In this document: one piece after another, positions 41,850 through 53,950 of the stretch
Position numbering within the stretch: the first letter of the stretch is position 1
How the letters are laid out: each line of letters begins with the position of its first letter
NCBI GenBank assembly: GCA_027382625.1
Contig: JAJKFJ010021794.1
Location: 1 to 64,000, forward strand
Reading direction: 5' to 3'
DNA: 64,000 nucleotides
From: Tetmemena sp. SeJ-2015
Taxonomy: Eukaryota > Ciliophora > Spirotrichea > Sporadotrichida > Oxytrichidae
Notes under the pieces: generated by a model
Database searches by the model: none
The model's input: only the letters and a program-made list of their open reading frames with translations
Told to the model about the DNA's origin: nothing
Made by a program: the position numbers and the translations under genes

Positions 41850-43486
41850 TAAACATTGATGGAATAGATTTTAAGAATAAGAATAAGAAATTAAATCTTT
41901 TAAGTTCTCTTTAGCTGAGTGTCGAAATTGATTTAGTGACCAAATTGTTCAGAGACTGTTTGAAGAAGGTAGATCTTTACCTTGAGTAATACTGACAAAT
42001 TTAGCTCTGAGTCCTGAAAACACATCGCTCACCAAAGATTTGAAATAAATGAATAGAGATTTATCTCCACCGAATACGTATTCTTTCTTATGGTTGACTA
42101 ATTGATTAACTTAGTTGCTCATAGTTACTATCATTTGATCTAGCATGGCCAAGTTATTTGCACCTATGAATATAATAAGATGGGAGGGAATTATAAGATA
42201 TATATATGTCTTTGTTTCTATCGAAGACTGTACTAGTGATCTTTCCCAGGCACTGTTTCAATGCTATAGTCAATATTAAAGGGAGGAAATGTCATGGGTT
42301 GACACTTGGCATAAGGGACAGGTCACACCGGTTATGATCGTGTTATTAGTAGGTGATATAAAAGCCTATTATATATACCCTAGCGGGGTGTTTAATTCTG
42401 CTCATAAACTTAACTTAAAGGGAGGAAATATTACCATAGCTTAGTCTTGTAATTTCCATAGACTCATCTGCTGTTCTGATTATCTCTCCCATTGCGGGAA
42501 GTAGAGCTCTCAACTCTACCTGATCTTTAAAAATAAAAATCTTGTTCAGTTATTCTAGAGTCCTCTGCGCCTCCCTGCTTGTTGATGAGTTATAGCACAC
42601 CCTTCACATCTCCATTCTTGTCTACCATGGCTCCAATAAGCATGTTAAAATTAACTGTGACATTGAATTTAAGTTGTCTATCTTATTAAGGTTAGTGTAG
42701 TTGTCAACCTCTGGAGCGAACTGCCTGTCTTTGGATCCGCTCTAGCAAATGATCATGCCCTTCTTTTGGATTGACAGTCCAGTCAGACCAATAAAAAATA
42801 TACTAATATTGTTTGGGTATCTCACTATATTCTCCTCGTGTAGATCGATTGCAGTCCTTTCATAGTCGTCTGAAGTTATGCAGTACAAGTGCTTTGTCTT
42901 CACATCTACAAAAGTTATGTCTAAATGTATATTACCAGTGAAGAGGATTCCTATGTCTTTGAAACTGAAAAGTCTCGGGAACATTTAAAGCATATGATAG
43001 AATAGCAGCGCATGATTCCTTTCAGCTAAAAGAGTCTTGAAGATGTCCAGAATATCAAAAGATCGCTACACAGCAATTTGACTACGCTTCATAGAATGTA
43101 TTGAGTAGATCACGCTAGAAATCAAGTGCCCAATTATGTTCATCACTGTAGCGTCAATCGCTTTAAATAACATTAAGTAATTATTTAAGCTTTGTACTGG
43201 AAATTCTTGTATCCCTGCACTTGCACTATCATATGCATCTCTGGATTATAGGAGTCTCCCGGAATAAAGTAAGAATGACTTCCTGTTTTTATGGAAGTAT
43301 TGTTAGAGTAGATAGGCCAGCAGATATTATTGTTCTTGACCATTCCATGCTAGATATCTTTATGAGTGAACTCAACCTTGAGGTTGTTTATATTCTCTTG
43401 ATCTTTGTTAGCATCCCAAACCACTACTTCATACCACTCTATCAAAGCATTATAGGAGAGATACGATAAGGTGATCAATGGTTGAT
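41850..43486 (-). CDS. GAF-domain protein
   Basis: Read on the minus strand: NALIEWYEVVVWDANKDQEN and SHSYFIPGDSYNPEMHMIVQ, then after an IES SVIYSIHSMKRSQIAVQRSF, HALLFYHMLQMFPRLFSFKD, IGILFTGNIHLDITFVDVKT and then NMLIGAMVDKNGDVKGVLQL followed by INKQGGAEDSRITEQD. The last block is a typical GAF end (Gly-Val-Leu-Gln-Leu-Ile-Asn-Lys), the small-molecule-binding fold found in phosphodiesterases and sensors. A downstream segment (41990-42160) reads MLDQMIVTMSNQVNQLV. No catalytic domain is visible. A frame break near 42675 and the region 42170-42430 (direct repeats) are unresolved. No start codon found. Confidence 0.72.
42276..42429. repeat. 15-base direct repeat, possible long pointer
   Basis: TTAAAGGGAGGAAAT occurs at 42276-42290 and 42415-42429, 139 bases apart, in a non-coding part of the GAF gene. 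A perfect 15-base match is longer than the other pointers here and fits a scrambled junction or a longer IES. Confidence 0.7.
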
Positions 43487-44170
43487 ATTATGAAATTTAA
43501 AGAGATATATATTAAGGAAGTCAACTGATTAAAATTGTAGAATTAAAATTATAAATCAAAATGCTTTAGTAAAATGAAAGAAAAGCATGGCGGAGCGAGC
43601 TTGCACTTATCTCCTTAGAAAACATTACTTAAATCTCTTGTAAGTATAAAAAACAAGTAAACCTTTTTTATTAAATAAGCTTTTGAGCTATAAGTGAATA
43701 GTTTAGCGATATTTATTCTCATTCACGCATTAACTTTGATAAATATAGGCAAGGAAATAGATGAGATAAAAGGAGATGATTTTCTTGAGAGTTGGATCAA
43801 GAACGCATTTTTGTATTAAATCCAGCTCTCTTACAGACGAGATCGTCATTTAAAGCTCAAAGAGTTTGTTTGCTTTTATATGATTTTTGGTAATTTTACT
43901 ATGACATAAACTAATTTTTTAGTGATAAGGCATAGAGACAGTCTCCAAAAATGACAAAAATAATAGTAAATTCTCAAAAGTACAACCAAATTAAGAAAAC
44001 AAATGCAATTATAAAACGAAATGTTTCAAGAATATCGCAAATACCTAGCAAGTAGAAAAGCACTGAAATATTTGTATTTTTGAAAAAAAATGATTTACGA
44101 TAATGCAATCGTATCCTCCCTATAATAGGATAAATTGATCTTACCGTTTTCAACTCTAATGGAGGAGGTG
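43487..44170. other. AT-rich stretch, no clear gene
   Basis: About 680 bases. A minus-strand piece (KRESPPPLELKT near 44140-44180) followed by GTAAGA...TTTCAG (about 44055-44150) could be a last exon and intron of the coiled-coil gene to the right. Otherwise nothing supported. Confidence 0.4.
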
Positions 44171-44177
44171 ATTCCCT

Positions 44178-46153
44178 TTTCAATTAAGTAGTCTCTGCTC
44201 AAGAGTTTTGATTTCAGTAGCAAGAAGCATCGTTCGCTCTTAAAAACGCTTTTTAGAAGAGATCTAACCTGAATGAAAAGCTGCTTGAGTGTTTAGCAAC
44301 CTAGCAGCTGCTTTGAACACTTGCTTAAGTACTCTAATTTTTAAGTAAGAGTCAAGCTCTTAATTGCAAGATGGGGATTCACCTACTAACTTGGCTGCAC
44401 ATCTTCAGTTTACTTCATATTCATAATAGGCTGTGGTTAAGTCTTTTGAAGCATTTCAATCTCTTAAATGATAGAAGCCCCATTTCAAAGAAATACAAAT
44501 GAAATGTGATAAGATTACTTATTTCTTTCATTAAGATTGAGAGAGGCCCTTTTGCTTTTAGAATTGATGGGGATAAGAGTGCGATTCATAGTAGTACTTG
44601 AGTCCAAGAACAATGAGTTGTCATCAATCCTCGAGTCCATATTTTAACCTTAAATATATTTCTTTTGTTATGATGCTTTGACTGATTGTATGAGTCGAAT
44701 GGCCAGTCTGGAATCCTCAGCTTATTATTTGGCATCTGCTTTATCTTTTCGTGTTCAACTGATTCATGAAACTGACTTTGTGAAATCTAATTAGAGAGCA
44801 CTAATGAAGCCTGGCTTGTCATGCTTTCCACTTTCATCGTGTAAACTTAATTCACATATTTAATAAACTCCATTTGACTTTCTTGTTAGGTCGAGCTAGT
44901 TTTGAAGTTCTTGCACTTTATTTTCTGATTCAACTAGTTATTTTAAAATTAAATAAATTGAATTTTTTAAGTTGCATATCTAAAATAAGCCAAAGTTTAT
45001 TTTAAAGAAGACAACTAGTAGCTTTCTATATTTTTGAATCTGATTTGTCAAAAAGGTATTCTTTTTCTTTAAGTAAAAATTAAAGTCTATGAGTTTCGCC
45101 TCCAAGTTAAAAATTAAGTTAATATTTTGCTGTCTAATAGACTCCTTTTCATGCTTCGCATTCTCCACGTCTTGCCTTAAATCAGTCAGAAACAAGTCTT
45201 GGTAAAGTCTGTGCACTTCCAAAGTTGACCCTCTCCCAAATTAGGGTTCTTGTTAAAGTGTTATTGACTGAGGAGTTCCATCTAATATGGTTTATATTAG
45301 AAATCTAATCTTAAATATAGGAAATATATGCTACTGTCAATTTATTTACTCGTCTAATCAATCTAAGAATCGTCAATGTTTATTTATTGGTCTTAGTTTT
45401 ATTGATTTTAACTTGTCTCTAGTTATTTTTTAGCAAAGGCTTTTACTCTTTACAGTTCCTCTTTAAGTAAATAAATAATTTGGGAGCATTAAAATTTTTA
45501 AGAGACTTCATTTCAGTCTCGAGTGAGAGAATCTTTTTGAGTTGCTCTGACTCTCTTTTTCTGCCCTCTTTGATTTAATGATTCTTTTACTCCAATAAAC
45601 ACAGAGAACTAAACCTCTGTTGATTCTTAAGAGAATTGAACTGCGGATTCCTCTCTTGAATTGAACTTAAGGTGTTGGCTTCATTGGGCGTTCCTCTGCT
45701 CTTGCTGTTGTGGATCTAAGTCATTTCTCGAGTATTGAATCCAGATGTAAAAGTAAGCAAATAATAAAGAATATATTGCCCTCTAATTATAATTAAAGTC
45801 TAATAGACCCTTTTATACTCTAGCTTAGAGCTGTTTTTCGCATCGTATGAGTCATTCTTCTCTCTTTGCTTTCCAAATGAAATCAGCTCTGCTTCGAGCT
45901 CTTTCTCTAGTGAAAGTCCTTCTTCATTTTAGATCAATATAACTTCAAAATAATTATCTATGTTTATTTGGATTGGTAGTAATATTACTAGCTCTTCTGA
46001 ATCTACTCTGATCATTAAGATGCTTATCCCAGTCAGGCTTGGAACTTGTTCCCGTAGAGGCTCCTTTGAATCTGATGGTGGTATTAATATTATTCCCTTC
46101 TTGAGAGAGCAAGTTGTGTCTCCAGTTTTATTACGAAGACAATAAATGCCCAT
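44178..46153 (-). CDS. Coiled-coil protein, unknown function
   Basis: From ATG at 46153-46151 (MGIYCLRNKTGDTTCSLKKG) the frame runs through EEGLSLEKELEAELISFGKQ, then Gln/Asn/Ser-rich stretches, GRKRESEQLKKILSLETEMK, the segment at 45222-44980 (RQDVENAKHEKESIRQQNIN, LIFNLEAKLIDFNFYLKKKN) and ends with QVFKAAARLLNTQAAFHSGQ and MLLATEIKTLEQRLLN. The heptad-like Leu/Glu/Lys pattern supports coiled coil throughout. Several AT-rich gaps look like IESs. Its start lies about 115 bases from the internal C4A4 block. Confidence 0.6.
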
Positions 46154-46269
46154 TAGTGTTATAACGGCTGTTTCTTGTCTGTGAGTTTGAATAAAGAGAA
46201 GACTTTGTAGTATTTTGTTTCAGGTTATAATGAGAATCTTGGGCCTTAGCTGTCGATGGATGAGATAAA

Positions 46270-46291
46270 CCCCAAAACCCCAAAACCCCAA
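46270..46291. repeat. Internal telomere-type repeat (C4A4)2C4A2
   Basis: Twenty-two bases of exact C4A4 repeat, the hypotrich macronuclear telomere sequence. In germline DNA such blocks mark the ends of TBE-type transposons. It coincides with the start of the anomalous region to the right, so it may be a transposon end or a chimeric join with macronuclear sequence. Confidence 0.85.
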
Positions 46292-46680
46292 TTACCCAAG
46301 GTGAGAGATAGAGTTAAGGGATGAGAAATGTGCAGATTTAATTGCACGTGACAAGACTCAATAGAGTCGTTAGACCTGACCTCTATATCCGGGTTCAGAT
46401 CTGAAAAATGGCGAGGCCCATTCAGATGAAAATTTTGACCCCACCGCTATCTCAATTATGCCCACTCTACTTTCTGGCTCTTTGTCATCACCGATAGATG
46501 CATAGCACTCATTTTCTATCCTCAAGTCACGCATTGGCTGATCTGACAGGATCCCTTCCTGATGTGAAGAAGTTGATGCGTGCCGAGATAGTACTAGCAC
46601 CCTTTAGTTGTGAATCAGCGATAGCCATGTTTGACGAGCCTCCCCTTATATTATTAACTTATATAATTTAAATGTCTAAA
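46292..46680. other. Normal-composition stretch after the C4A4 block
   Basis: About 390 bases of ordinary composition. A minus-strand frame (46600-46370) reads MLVLSRHASTSSHQEGILSD and CYASIGDDKEPESRVGIIEI, but I cannot assign it. If 46270 is a transposon end this would be its subterminal region. Confidence 0.35.
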
Positions 46681-49600
46681 TCAAACAGGGAGGCAAGAAA
46701 GCAGAGAGACATGAATGAGAGATGCAAGTAGGTCTTCATCTTAAGAGCTGCAACATTCAGATCTTTTGGTTTTTTAGGATATAAAAGATGCAAAGTCAAA
46801 CCAACTCCATCGATGGTTTCTTTTTTCTTTTCCAAAAACTAAACTCCCCTTCAAAACCCATGAGACCGCCGCTTTCTAAAGAGAAATGAAGCGCACTCCT
46901 CCACCCAGAGGACTATGGCCAGTCTCCTCAGCTTATCTGCTCCTCAAGACGGGCATGCGCGACACCTCTCTCACAAGTCTCCGGCCCCCATTTTCGTTGC
47001 CCATGGCCTTCCCGGACCCCCGCCAGTTTTGGGCAGCAGGGCCTCCCCCCTACAAACTCCGAGCGCAAAAACGATCTCGGGGCTGTTTTTGAAGTATTTC
47101 CTGGGCAGATATCCCCCAATTTTCCCGAGCACCTCCGGCTCCCAAGCGGTATTGGGTAACACCATGCGGGGCACTTCTCCTAGGCCCTCCTTCTAATTTG
47201 CCGGTTAGTTTTCTCCCTCATCCCCCCGGACTAGCTCCAGTGCCCCGGGGTATGGGCGAGCCTCCAAAATCACACCCTTTTGAGAGATCCCTGCCTTTGA
47301 GATGAGCTTAAAGGACTTATTCTCAGCGGAGACTTGCTAAAGGGGAAATCATCCTAGCCTTTTCACTATATAGAATTTTTCCCAAGGATGCCCTCGTTTA
47401 TAAAAGCTCTCTCCTTAAAAGAGAAAGTAAGTTTTAAAGAACAGCATCCCCCACTCATCTCGAATTGGGCAAGGCTTTGCTCTAGCCGCCATGAGTTGAC
47501 CCAACTCTACCAGCTCAACTAAGAGACCTATGCTGGGGATCCCAAGCTTGCGGCTGCCGAATCTCCTCTCCTTCAAGCGGGCAACATGCCACAAATGAGA
47601 TGGTGAGGTTTAAAAAGGTTCCCTTTTTGGTTTTCGGCCGCTTGCTTTTGGGCCATTTTTTTAAAAGCTTTTTTTTCAAAAAAAAGGGGACATTCCCCCC
47701 CCCCCCTAAAACGGAAGGGCCCCCCCATTTTCGAGCCATCAGCTTTTAGTTAAGCCTGTTGCGGATGCTCAAGGCCCCCCGGGGCTCAATCGCTGCCCCT
47801 TTGGGCTCCATCCTTACCAAATGGTCCAGGCATTTTGCGAAAGTATTAAGAGGCCTCCAGATTTGGATGGGGAGGGGGGGGTTAGCTGCGCATTTTTCTT
47901 GTGCCTGCCAGACCATCCCCTAGAGGGAGGGAGTTGCCCGGTCGTCAAATGCCCTGACAGGCTTTCACCTTCCCCAAACCACCCCCAAGTTGCCTAGGAC
48001 TATGGCAGTTGAGAGCCATATCAAGGCCATCTCTCGCTCCTCGCAACATCACTCCTAATCAAGCAGGGTCGTTCAAAGCCTCACCTTGTCATGACGATTC
48101 TTTTTCATCCCCCGTCCGACTCCAGTCATCGACATCCTCGCCATCGACTAGAAAAAACTCGTCCTTTGGGGGAAGTTTAAGCGAAATGGGTATGGTAGGG
48201 GCATATCGGGACGATTTCCTTTGGGCCCCAGTGGCATAAAAACCCCTGCGGGTCCCCCCGGGGGTTTTGGAAAAGAGAGGGTATTAGGGCTTTTTGGAAA
48301 TTTAGCCCATTCGGCGATAAATCAGAGTGGGATAAAATTCCCCCCCACTGAGCCCAGACCATGACAGGGGGTTCTATCTCGCCTGTTTTGCTTCGGGGGG
48401 ATGTATGGCTCCCCCCGCTAGTTTTGGGGATATCTAAATTTGCGACAGAGGGGACTATTACTTGGGACCATCTTTGGGGGATAGAAACCTCCGTAATAAA
48501 ATTTATAATCTACTGGCTAGTATTTTTAATTTAAAGGGCCCTTAAAAATTAAAAAACGTCACTCCACAAATATTCTACTATTAGGAAAACTGCGTTTATC
48601 TGGGGGGGGCCCTTTTTTCCCCTGCATGTCTATAACCCCCCCTTTCGTGAAGATAAAAAGTTTAGCTGCTTGTACCCAAAAGCAAGCCCTTCAACTTGAT
48701 CCTTAACTTCCTATCTCTTCCCTACTCTTTTTTCTTTTGCTTTGTACTGGGGTCTTCCCGTTTATGGCCTCGGTGCTTCTTTGATTTTCCTAAAACAATA
48801 TGCCCGATCGTTTTTTTCTCTTAGCACTCTGCTTAATCAAAAAGGGGCGCCCCCTCCCCCCTCTAGACTACAGTTTTTGTTTTACTCCTAGGAAAAACCC
48901 CCCTTACCCCCTGAATGAAAAAAGATTTAGGAAATGCGTTTTTCCAAATCTGGCTTAATTTTTGGCCCCGGATAGGGGTTTCTGGCTACCGATAAAAGTT
49001 TTTCGCCCCTCAAAATTTTTACCCTTTTCTGTTTCTTTACTTTTTAAACCCCATCAGTTCCAGGGAGAGTGGGCATATCAGTGTTTCCACTTTTTTACCC
49101 AAAAGGGGAGCCAATCGCTTTGGGTTCCGGGAGAAAACGTAGGATAGAGGGCCTGCTCTGAGCATAGTCTAAGAAGTCCTCAAGGCAGAAAGGGCCTTTC
49201 AAATCTGGGGAACCCCCTGCCACTATAAAAATCGCTGCCCCTTTTAAGTGCTATTAAAGTTACGAACGGGAAATTTCCCCTCCTTTTTCTCCGGGTTCAG
49301 GTTTGCTCCGAAGAAGTAAAGGGTTGGTGCAGTTAAATTTTTGGGCAAGTATGCTCCCCCTTTGATTAAAAGTCAAAATACTCCTTCTTGCCCCCAAAAT
49401 CTTTTTTCCCTTTCACCTCTTTTTCACGTGAATCTGGGCCCGGGTTTTCTCTCCTTTCGCTCGCCTATATTACCCTAGTGAACTCTTAAATCGAGGATCC
49501 TCCAATTTTGGTTAAAATTTAAATTTTTTATACTCTTAAATTAAGTATTAAAATTAATAAATTTTAAAAAATAAGATGTTAAGTCACTAAACCCAAAACC

Positions 49601-49751
49601 CTAATCCCTCTTTTACTTTTCATTTTCAGAGGAAAAAGAAAAAAACTCTTAAACTTTCTAGGTAAAACCAACCAGAAGAATTTTTGTTTTCAGTAAACAA
49701 CTTTAGATTAATACTTACCTGGAAGACAACAGCGCCAGGTGCGGATGCTAG

Positions 49752-50557
49752 AAAACTAGCAAGTTAGCGAAGCCGACTCGGATGAGCTCCTTGAGGAAGC
49801 CCAGGATGCTGAAATATGCAAGACCACTGGCCTCATCATCGTGGGCGCCAACAATGCTACCCCAAGACATCTTCTTCCTTTGACCTATCAAGGGCTGGAA
49901 GCGATGGAGTTGAGAGCTCGGGCGCGTTTAGAGGGGAGGGTATTTTCTACGCAGATTCTCGATCCAAGGCGGCAAATTGATAATCTTGAGGGTACTTCCA
50001 GAGTTGAAGGAGCACTGTCTTAGGCAGAAAGAGGGCATCTTTTGGAGCTTGCATAGTTGCTGCGACCTACTTCGCTCTCAATGGAAGAAGTCACTCTTTT
50101 TCAATCCCTTTTCTGCCGCGAGGAAGGGAAAAAGGGCCCTGCCGGGCTTGAGTGTTCTGGCCCCGATAGCGCCCCAGTCTTCCCAAAAGGGTAACGATTT
50201 GGGGGTTTGAAATATGGGAATTTTTCAAATATTTTCCTTTTGGGGAAGGCCTGCTCATTCCAAGAAGCAAAAGGTCCCGATATTTCCCCAAAGAGAGTTT
50301 AAAGGGAATTTACCGCTTGGGGGACTTTCCATGATGGGGGCTTAAGAAAGTCCTCTTTGAGCCGCTTCGGCCTCAAACGCATGCTCTTGTTTAAAACTTC
50401 TAGGCCCAAAAAGAAGAAAGGGAAGGTGCCAGTATTACAATACTGCAGGCACATGCTTGGAAGTCGGGAAGGGTGTGGGTTTTCCCGAGTTGTCGCACCG
50501 AATTTTAGGAAGAAGGAGGGAATCCCCTTATCAAACCAAGGTCCCTTCTGGAATTGA
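49752..50557 (+). CDS. Long open frame inside anomalous region
   Basis: With only TGA as stop, about 268 codons are open. The first half looks protein-like (SEADSDELLEEAQDAEICKT, TGLIIVGANNATPRHLLPLT, YQGLEAMELRARARLEGRVF) and has balanced composition; the second half is Gly/Lys/Phe-rich and follows the homopolymers. It may be a fragment of a repeat-borne gene. I recognise no family. Confidence 0.3.
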
Positions 50558-51287
50558 ATTTGGCCAAATTTTTTAGTGGGGCCGAAATTTTTCTCAATGT
50601 TGGAAACCTTTTAAAGGGGGATGCTGAGGGCAGATTTTAGGCATGTCTTATAAGGGAAAATATACTTCCTCATGCCCGGAAAAAACTAGGAAAAACCCGC
50701 TTAGGGGAAAAGGCAAAACTGCCCGCCCACATTACATTAAGGCCCTCAGCAAAATCGCCCCTCATCCCTCCCAATTTCGAACCCAAACTTTTATCCAGAC
50801 ATAGGGGCTTATTTTGAGAAAAGGTTTGGGGTTTTTCGGGAAGGAAAGGGTTCCCTCTCAATGGGCCCCGAGAGAATGTATGGCTTTTAGGGGGTGGCCG
50901 CATCCTTCAGCGGGGAAAGGTTCCCCCTAAGGGGTACCCCCATTCCCTTTTGGGTCAAAAAAACTCCCTAACAGTCAAAGTTCCTCTTTTGAGCTGGCTG
51001 CTTATTTAGACAATGAGGGCCTAGACTGGAGGAGCCGGTCGAGTTTTCTTGTTTGACAATCAACCTACCACCGGGAGCGCAGAGAAACATAAGACCCCCT
51101 GCGCCTGTTTAGGGCCTCCGTTTGATATTTCCCGGGGGCCTTTTCAGTTTTAGCTGGCCCAGTTGAAAAAAAAACCTTTTTGCTTTCTTTTTCAAAAGAA
51201 AAACCAAATGCGAACAGGAAAGGGCCCCCCAGGGCTCGAAGGGGGAGTTTGTAAGAAAATTAAACCAAACCCACGTCCCAAGGGTCA

Positions 51288-51491
51288 TCATGGAACTGGG
51301 TCAAAGAGAGCTTCCTCAATTGTTTTCCCTTTTGCACTTGATGCACTCGAGTTACGAATGATTTGAGTAAGCTTTAGTACCCTATCTATTAAGTTTAATT
51401 CGTCTTTGCCAAGAATAGTCAAGCATTGCCTGTCTGCACCCCTAAGTATAGAATAGTATGTTAGATGAAACATCTTTGGCTTTATAAGCAA
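51288..51491 (-). CDS. Short open frame in a normal-looking pocket
   Basis: Reads MFHLTYYSILRGADRQCLTI, GKDELNLIDRVLKLTQIIRN and SSASSAKGKTIEEALFD. Composition and codons look natural, unlike the flanks. Family unknown. Confidence 0.35.
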   Translation of the reverse strand: MLIKPKMFHLTYYSILRGADRQCLTILGKDELNLIDRVLKLTQIIRNSSASSAKGKTIEEALFDPVP

Positions 51492-51669
51492 TCTTCTTGC
51501 AAAGAGATGAGCGCAACCTTTAGTTTTTCATTCGGGAAAAGCCTCATCTCTTCGATGAGAGTCTTCAGCCCAGCTTGCCTTCAAGTGAATTGAATCTAAA
51601 GAATCCCAAGTGCATTTCTATCTGGAAGTGATCTCCAATTAGGCAATTATGCTACAAGTGCCACGGAGC

Positions 51670-52120
51670 TATGAGGTACCAGAAATTAAGCTCGCTGATA
51701 GAATATCGCCACGTTGAGTGAATGGGATTTCTACTCTCTCTCGGGACTGTTCTGAATAGATCTTGTGCCTATTGAATGCACGAGATAGTCAAAGCAGCGG
51801 ACAGATTATACTGTTTCTCAAACTAGTTGGTTCAAAGGACTTTGAAATCACTCTCCTTGTTATAAGCGATGAGAACAAGAACTACCTCTCCATTTACAGG
51901 AGGGAAATGATAGAAGCTTAGGAAATCTGATATGCCAAATCGCATTGCTTGAGCAAGACTTCGCGTCTAGCAGTTTCCTCCTCAGAGATGTGATCTATGA
52001 GTCGCAAGCAGTATTGTATTGTGGGAGTCTTAAAGCAAAGAGGTTCCACTTATTCAAATCTCAATCGCACATAGCGGAGTTTGGGCCTAATCTAATCAAG
52101 AAGTTTCAGTCCTTTGCCGA
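51670..52120 (+). CDS. Coding-like segments in a normal-looking pocket
   Basis: Frames on + give ILCLLNARDSQSSGQIILFL, KLVGSKDFEITLLVISDENK, NYLSIYRREMIEAQEI and then, in another frame, LEQDFASSSFLLRDVIYESQ with KRFHLFKSQSHIAEFG. They look like pieces of one gene with a junction near 51930. Family unknown. Confidence 0.38.
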
Positions 52121-53950
52121 GTTTTTTTTATTAAAACCCCTCTCCTGTTTGTATTTTGGGGGTTTTAAACGAATTCCCTTTTTTAGATATGGGTTTCTAA
52201 TTTGATTTAAAAGACAGCTCGCAGCGCAAATGTGTGGTTTCCCCCTTTGCCAAGTTTTAAAGGGCATACACTTTAGCACTTTAACTCCTGAAGCAAGGGA
52301 AACTTTTGGTTCTCATCATCACTTCCCCCCTTGGGGGAGGAGCCAAAAAAGGAGGATAGAGGGAAGCAGCTGCTAGTTTCATGGCTTCCAGGTGAGAAAA
52401 ACCCGATTTTATCTAATCAGAGCGCGGGGGACGGCTCGGGGCTCTTTTATGGAGGCAAACTTGGGTCAAAATTTTGGGGGGGGGGGACTCCCACAGCCCA
52501 AAACCCCTTAAATTTTCATCCAAGAAATCGGAGCCTTTTTGGGCCACACTCCATTTTCATCCTCCCCAAAATCCTATTTTCTACCCCCATCCACCCTCCC
52601 TTTTTTCATCACCATCCCCCACATTCCGCATCCCTCCTGGGGCTGATTGCAGCCCCCCAAAAACTCCTTTTGGCAAAGGAACTTCACCTGCCCCCTCACC
52701 CCTTTGGGGGCCCCCCCGGGGCTTTTTCCCCACACCGGGAATGTTCCCGAATGTGGAAATGAAAATGGCTTTTGGGAGGAGTGGGGGGGCTCATCTTTGA
52801 GAAAGCCTTATTTTCCCCCCTGGGGTCTTACTGCCCCCTCGGTTAAAATTTAAAAATAGTTTTAAATTTAAAATTTATAAAGATTTAGGCCTTTGGACCT
52901 TTAAAAAGGATAACAAATTTGGGAAAGGGTTTAAATTTAAAAGTTTGGCCCAAAATTTTTCAAATTTTACTTTTGGGGGTTTCACCCCACATTTAAAAGG
53001 CATTTCCCCCTTTTGCATTTCATTTTTAATTTAAACCTTAAAATTAAAAAAATCAAATGTCTTGCTCTAGCCATTATAAATAATTAATTTGAAGTAGGCT
53101 TTTAATTGAAACTGAAAGGCTCAAAGGTTTAAAAAAACAAATAGAGGATTGATGTCTTAAAATTGGCCATTTTCAGCTCTTCTATTTAGAACTTAGAGAA
53201 AAAAATAAAAAATTTTGAATTATCCCCCAACCCCTTAATTTATTTTGGTAGACTTAAATTCAAATTGATGCTATTATTAAAAGTCTGTTACGGGATCTTT
53301 AAAAGTCCAGGATTTATATCTAAAATTTGCCTTTCCCCCAAAGTTTTGGGGAAAAGATTTAAATCCCAAGCACCTTCGAAATTGGGGCTGTTCATTTTCT
53401 TTGCTTTTCTAGGGGAATTCCCAATAAATCAATAATAATATTTTTATTTTAAAAATCCCGTAGTATTTTGGTAAAATTTGAGGGGATGTGTTCCTTTCAT
53501 TTAATTTTGGTTTAAAAGAATTTAAAACCCCATTGTTTTAAAAATTTCCCCCCGGGGAAAGTTTTAAATTTTCTTTTCTCTTTCAACTGATGGGTTTAGA
53601 GGGTTCAATGGGGCTATCTTTTCAAAATTTTCCCAATTTTTGAAAAAGGGGGTTTTTTTTAAAAAGGTTTTCTTTTTTGGGTTTTAAGTTTTTAATTTTG
53701 CCTTTTTTAAAAAATTTTGGTTTCCCATTCCCTTGCCCCAAAGGATTGCCCCCGTTAAATTTTCTTTGGGGGTTTCAAGGTTTTTGGTATTCCTTGAAAT
53801 TTATTGGGAAAACTTTAGTCTGGGGACCCCATAAATTCCTAAAAATTTTTTTCCCCTCTCTTATTTAAAAAACCCCGAATAAAATTTTTAAATTTAGTAA
53901 TTTTTGGGAAGTTTTTTGGGAGGAAGTAAAAGATATGGCAAGTTATTGGG

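Larger units (their letters stand above)
46681..53950. other. Anomalous homopolymer-rich, GC-shifted region
   Basis: Over 7 kb the texture changes sharply: runs of 4-10 G, C, A or T follow one another (for example TTTTGGGGG and GGCCCCCCC patterns), GC rises, and no gene family can be read on either strand over most of it. The change begins near 46,700 and ends near 53,950, outside which normal AT-rich germline DNA resumes. Small pockets of normal texture remain (49,690-50,060 and 51,300-52,120). This looks like a failed consensus over a high-copy repeat, or low-quality reads, rather than natural sequence. Frames inside it should not be trusted. Confidence 0.75.

Noticed and set aside
43221..43469. 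Plus-strand frame opposite the GAF gene
   Set aside because: The minus strand carries the conserved-looking protein; the plus frame is its shadow.
48540..53900. Short GC-rich frames such as the Pro-rich ones near 52.4-52.8 kb
   Set aside because: They are driven by homopolymer runs in the anomalous region and are open on several frames at once.
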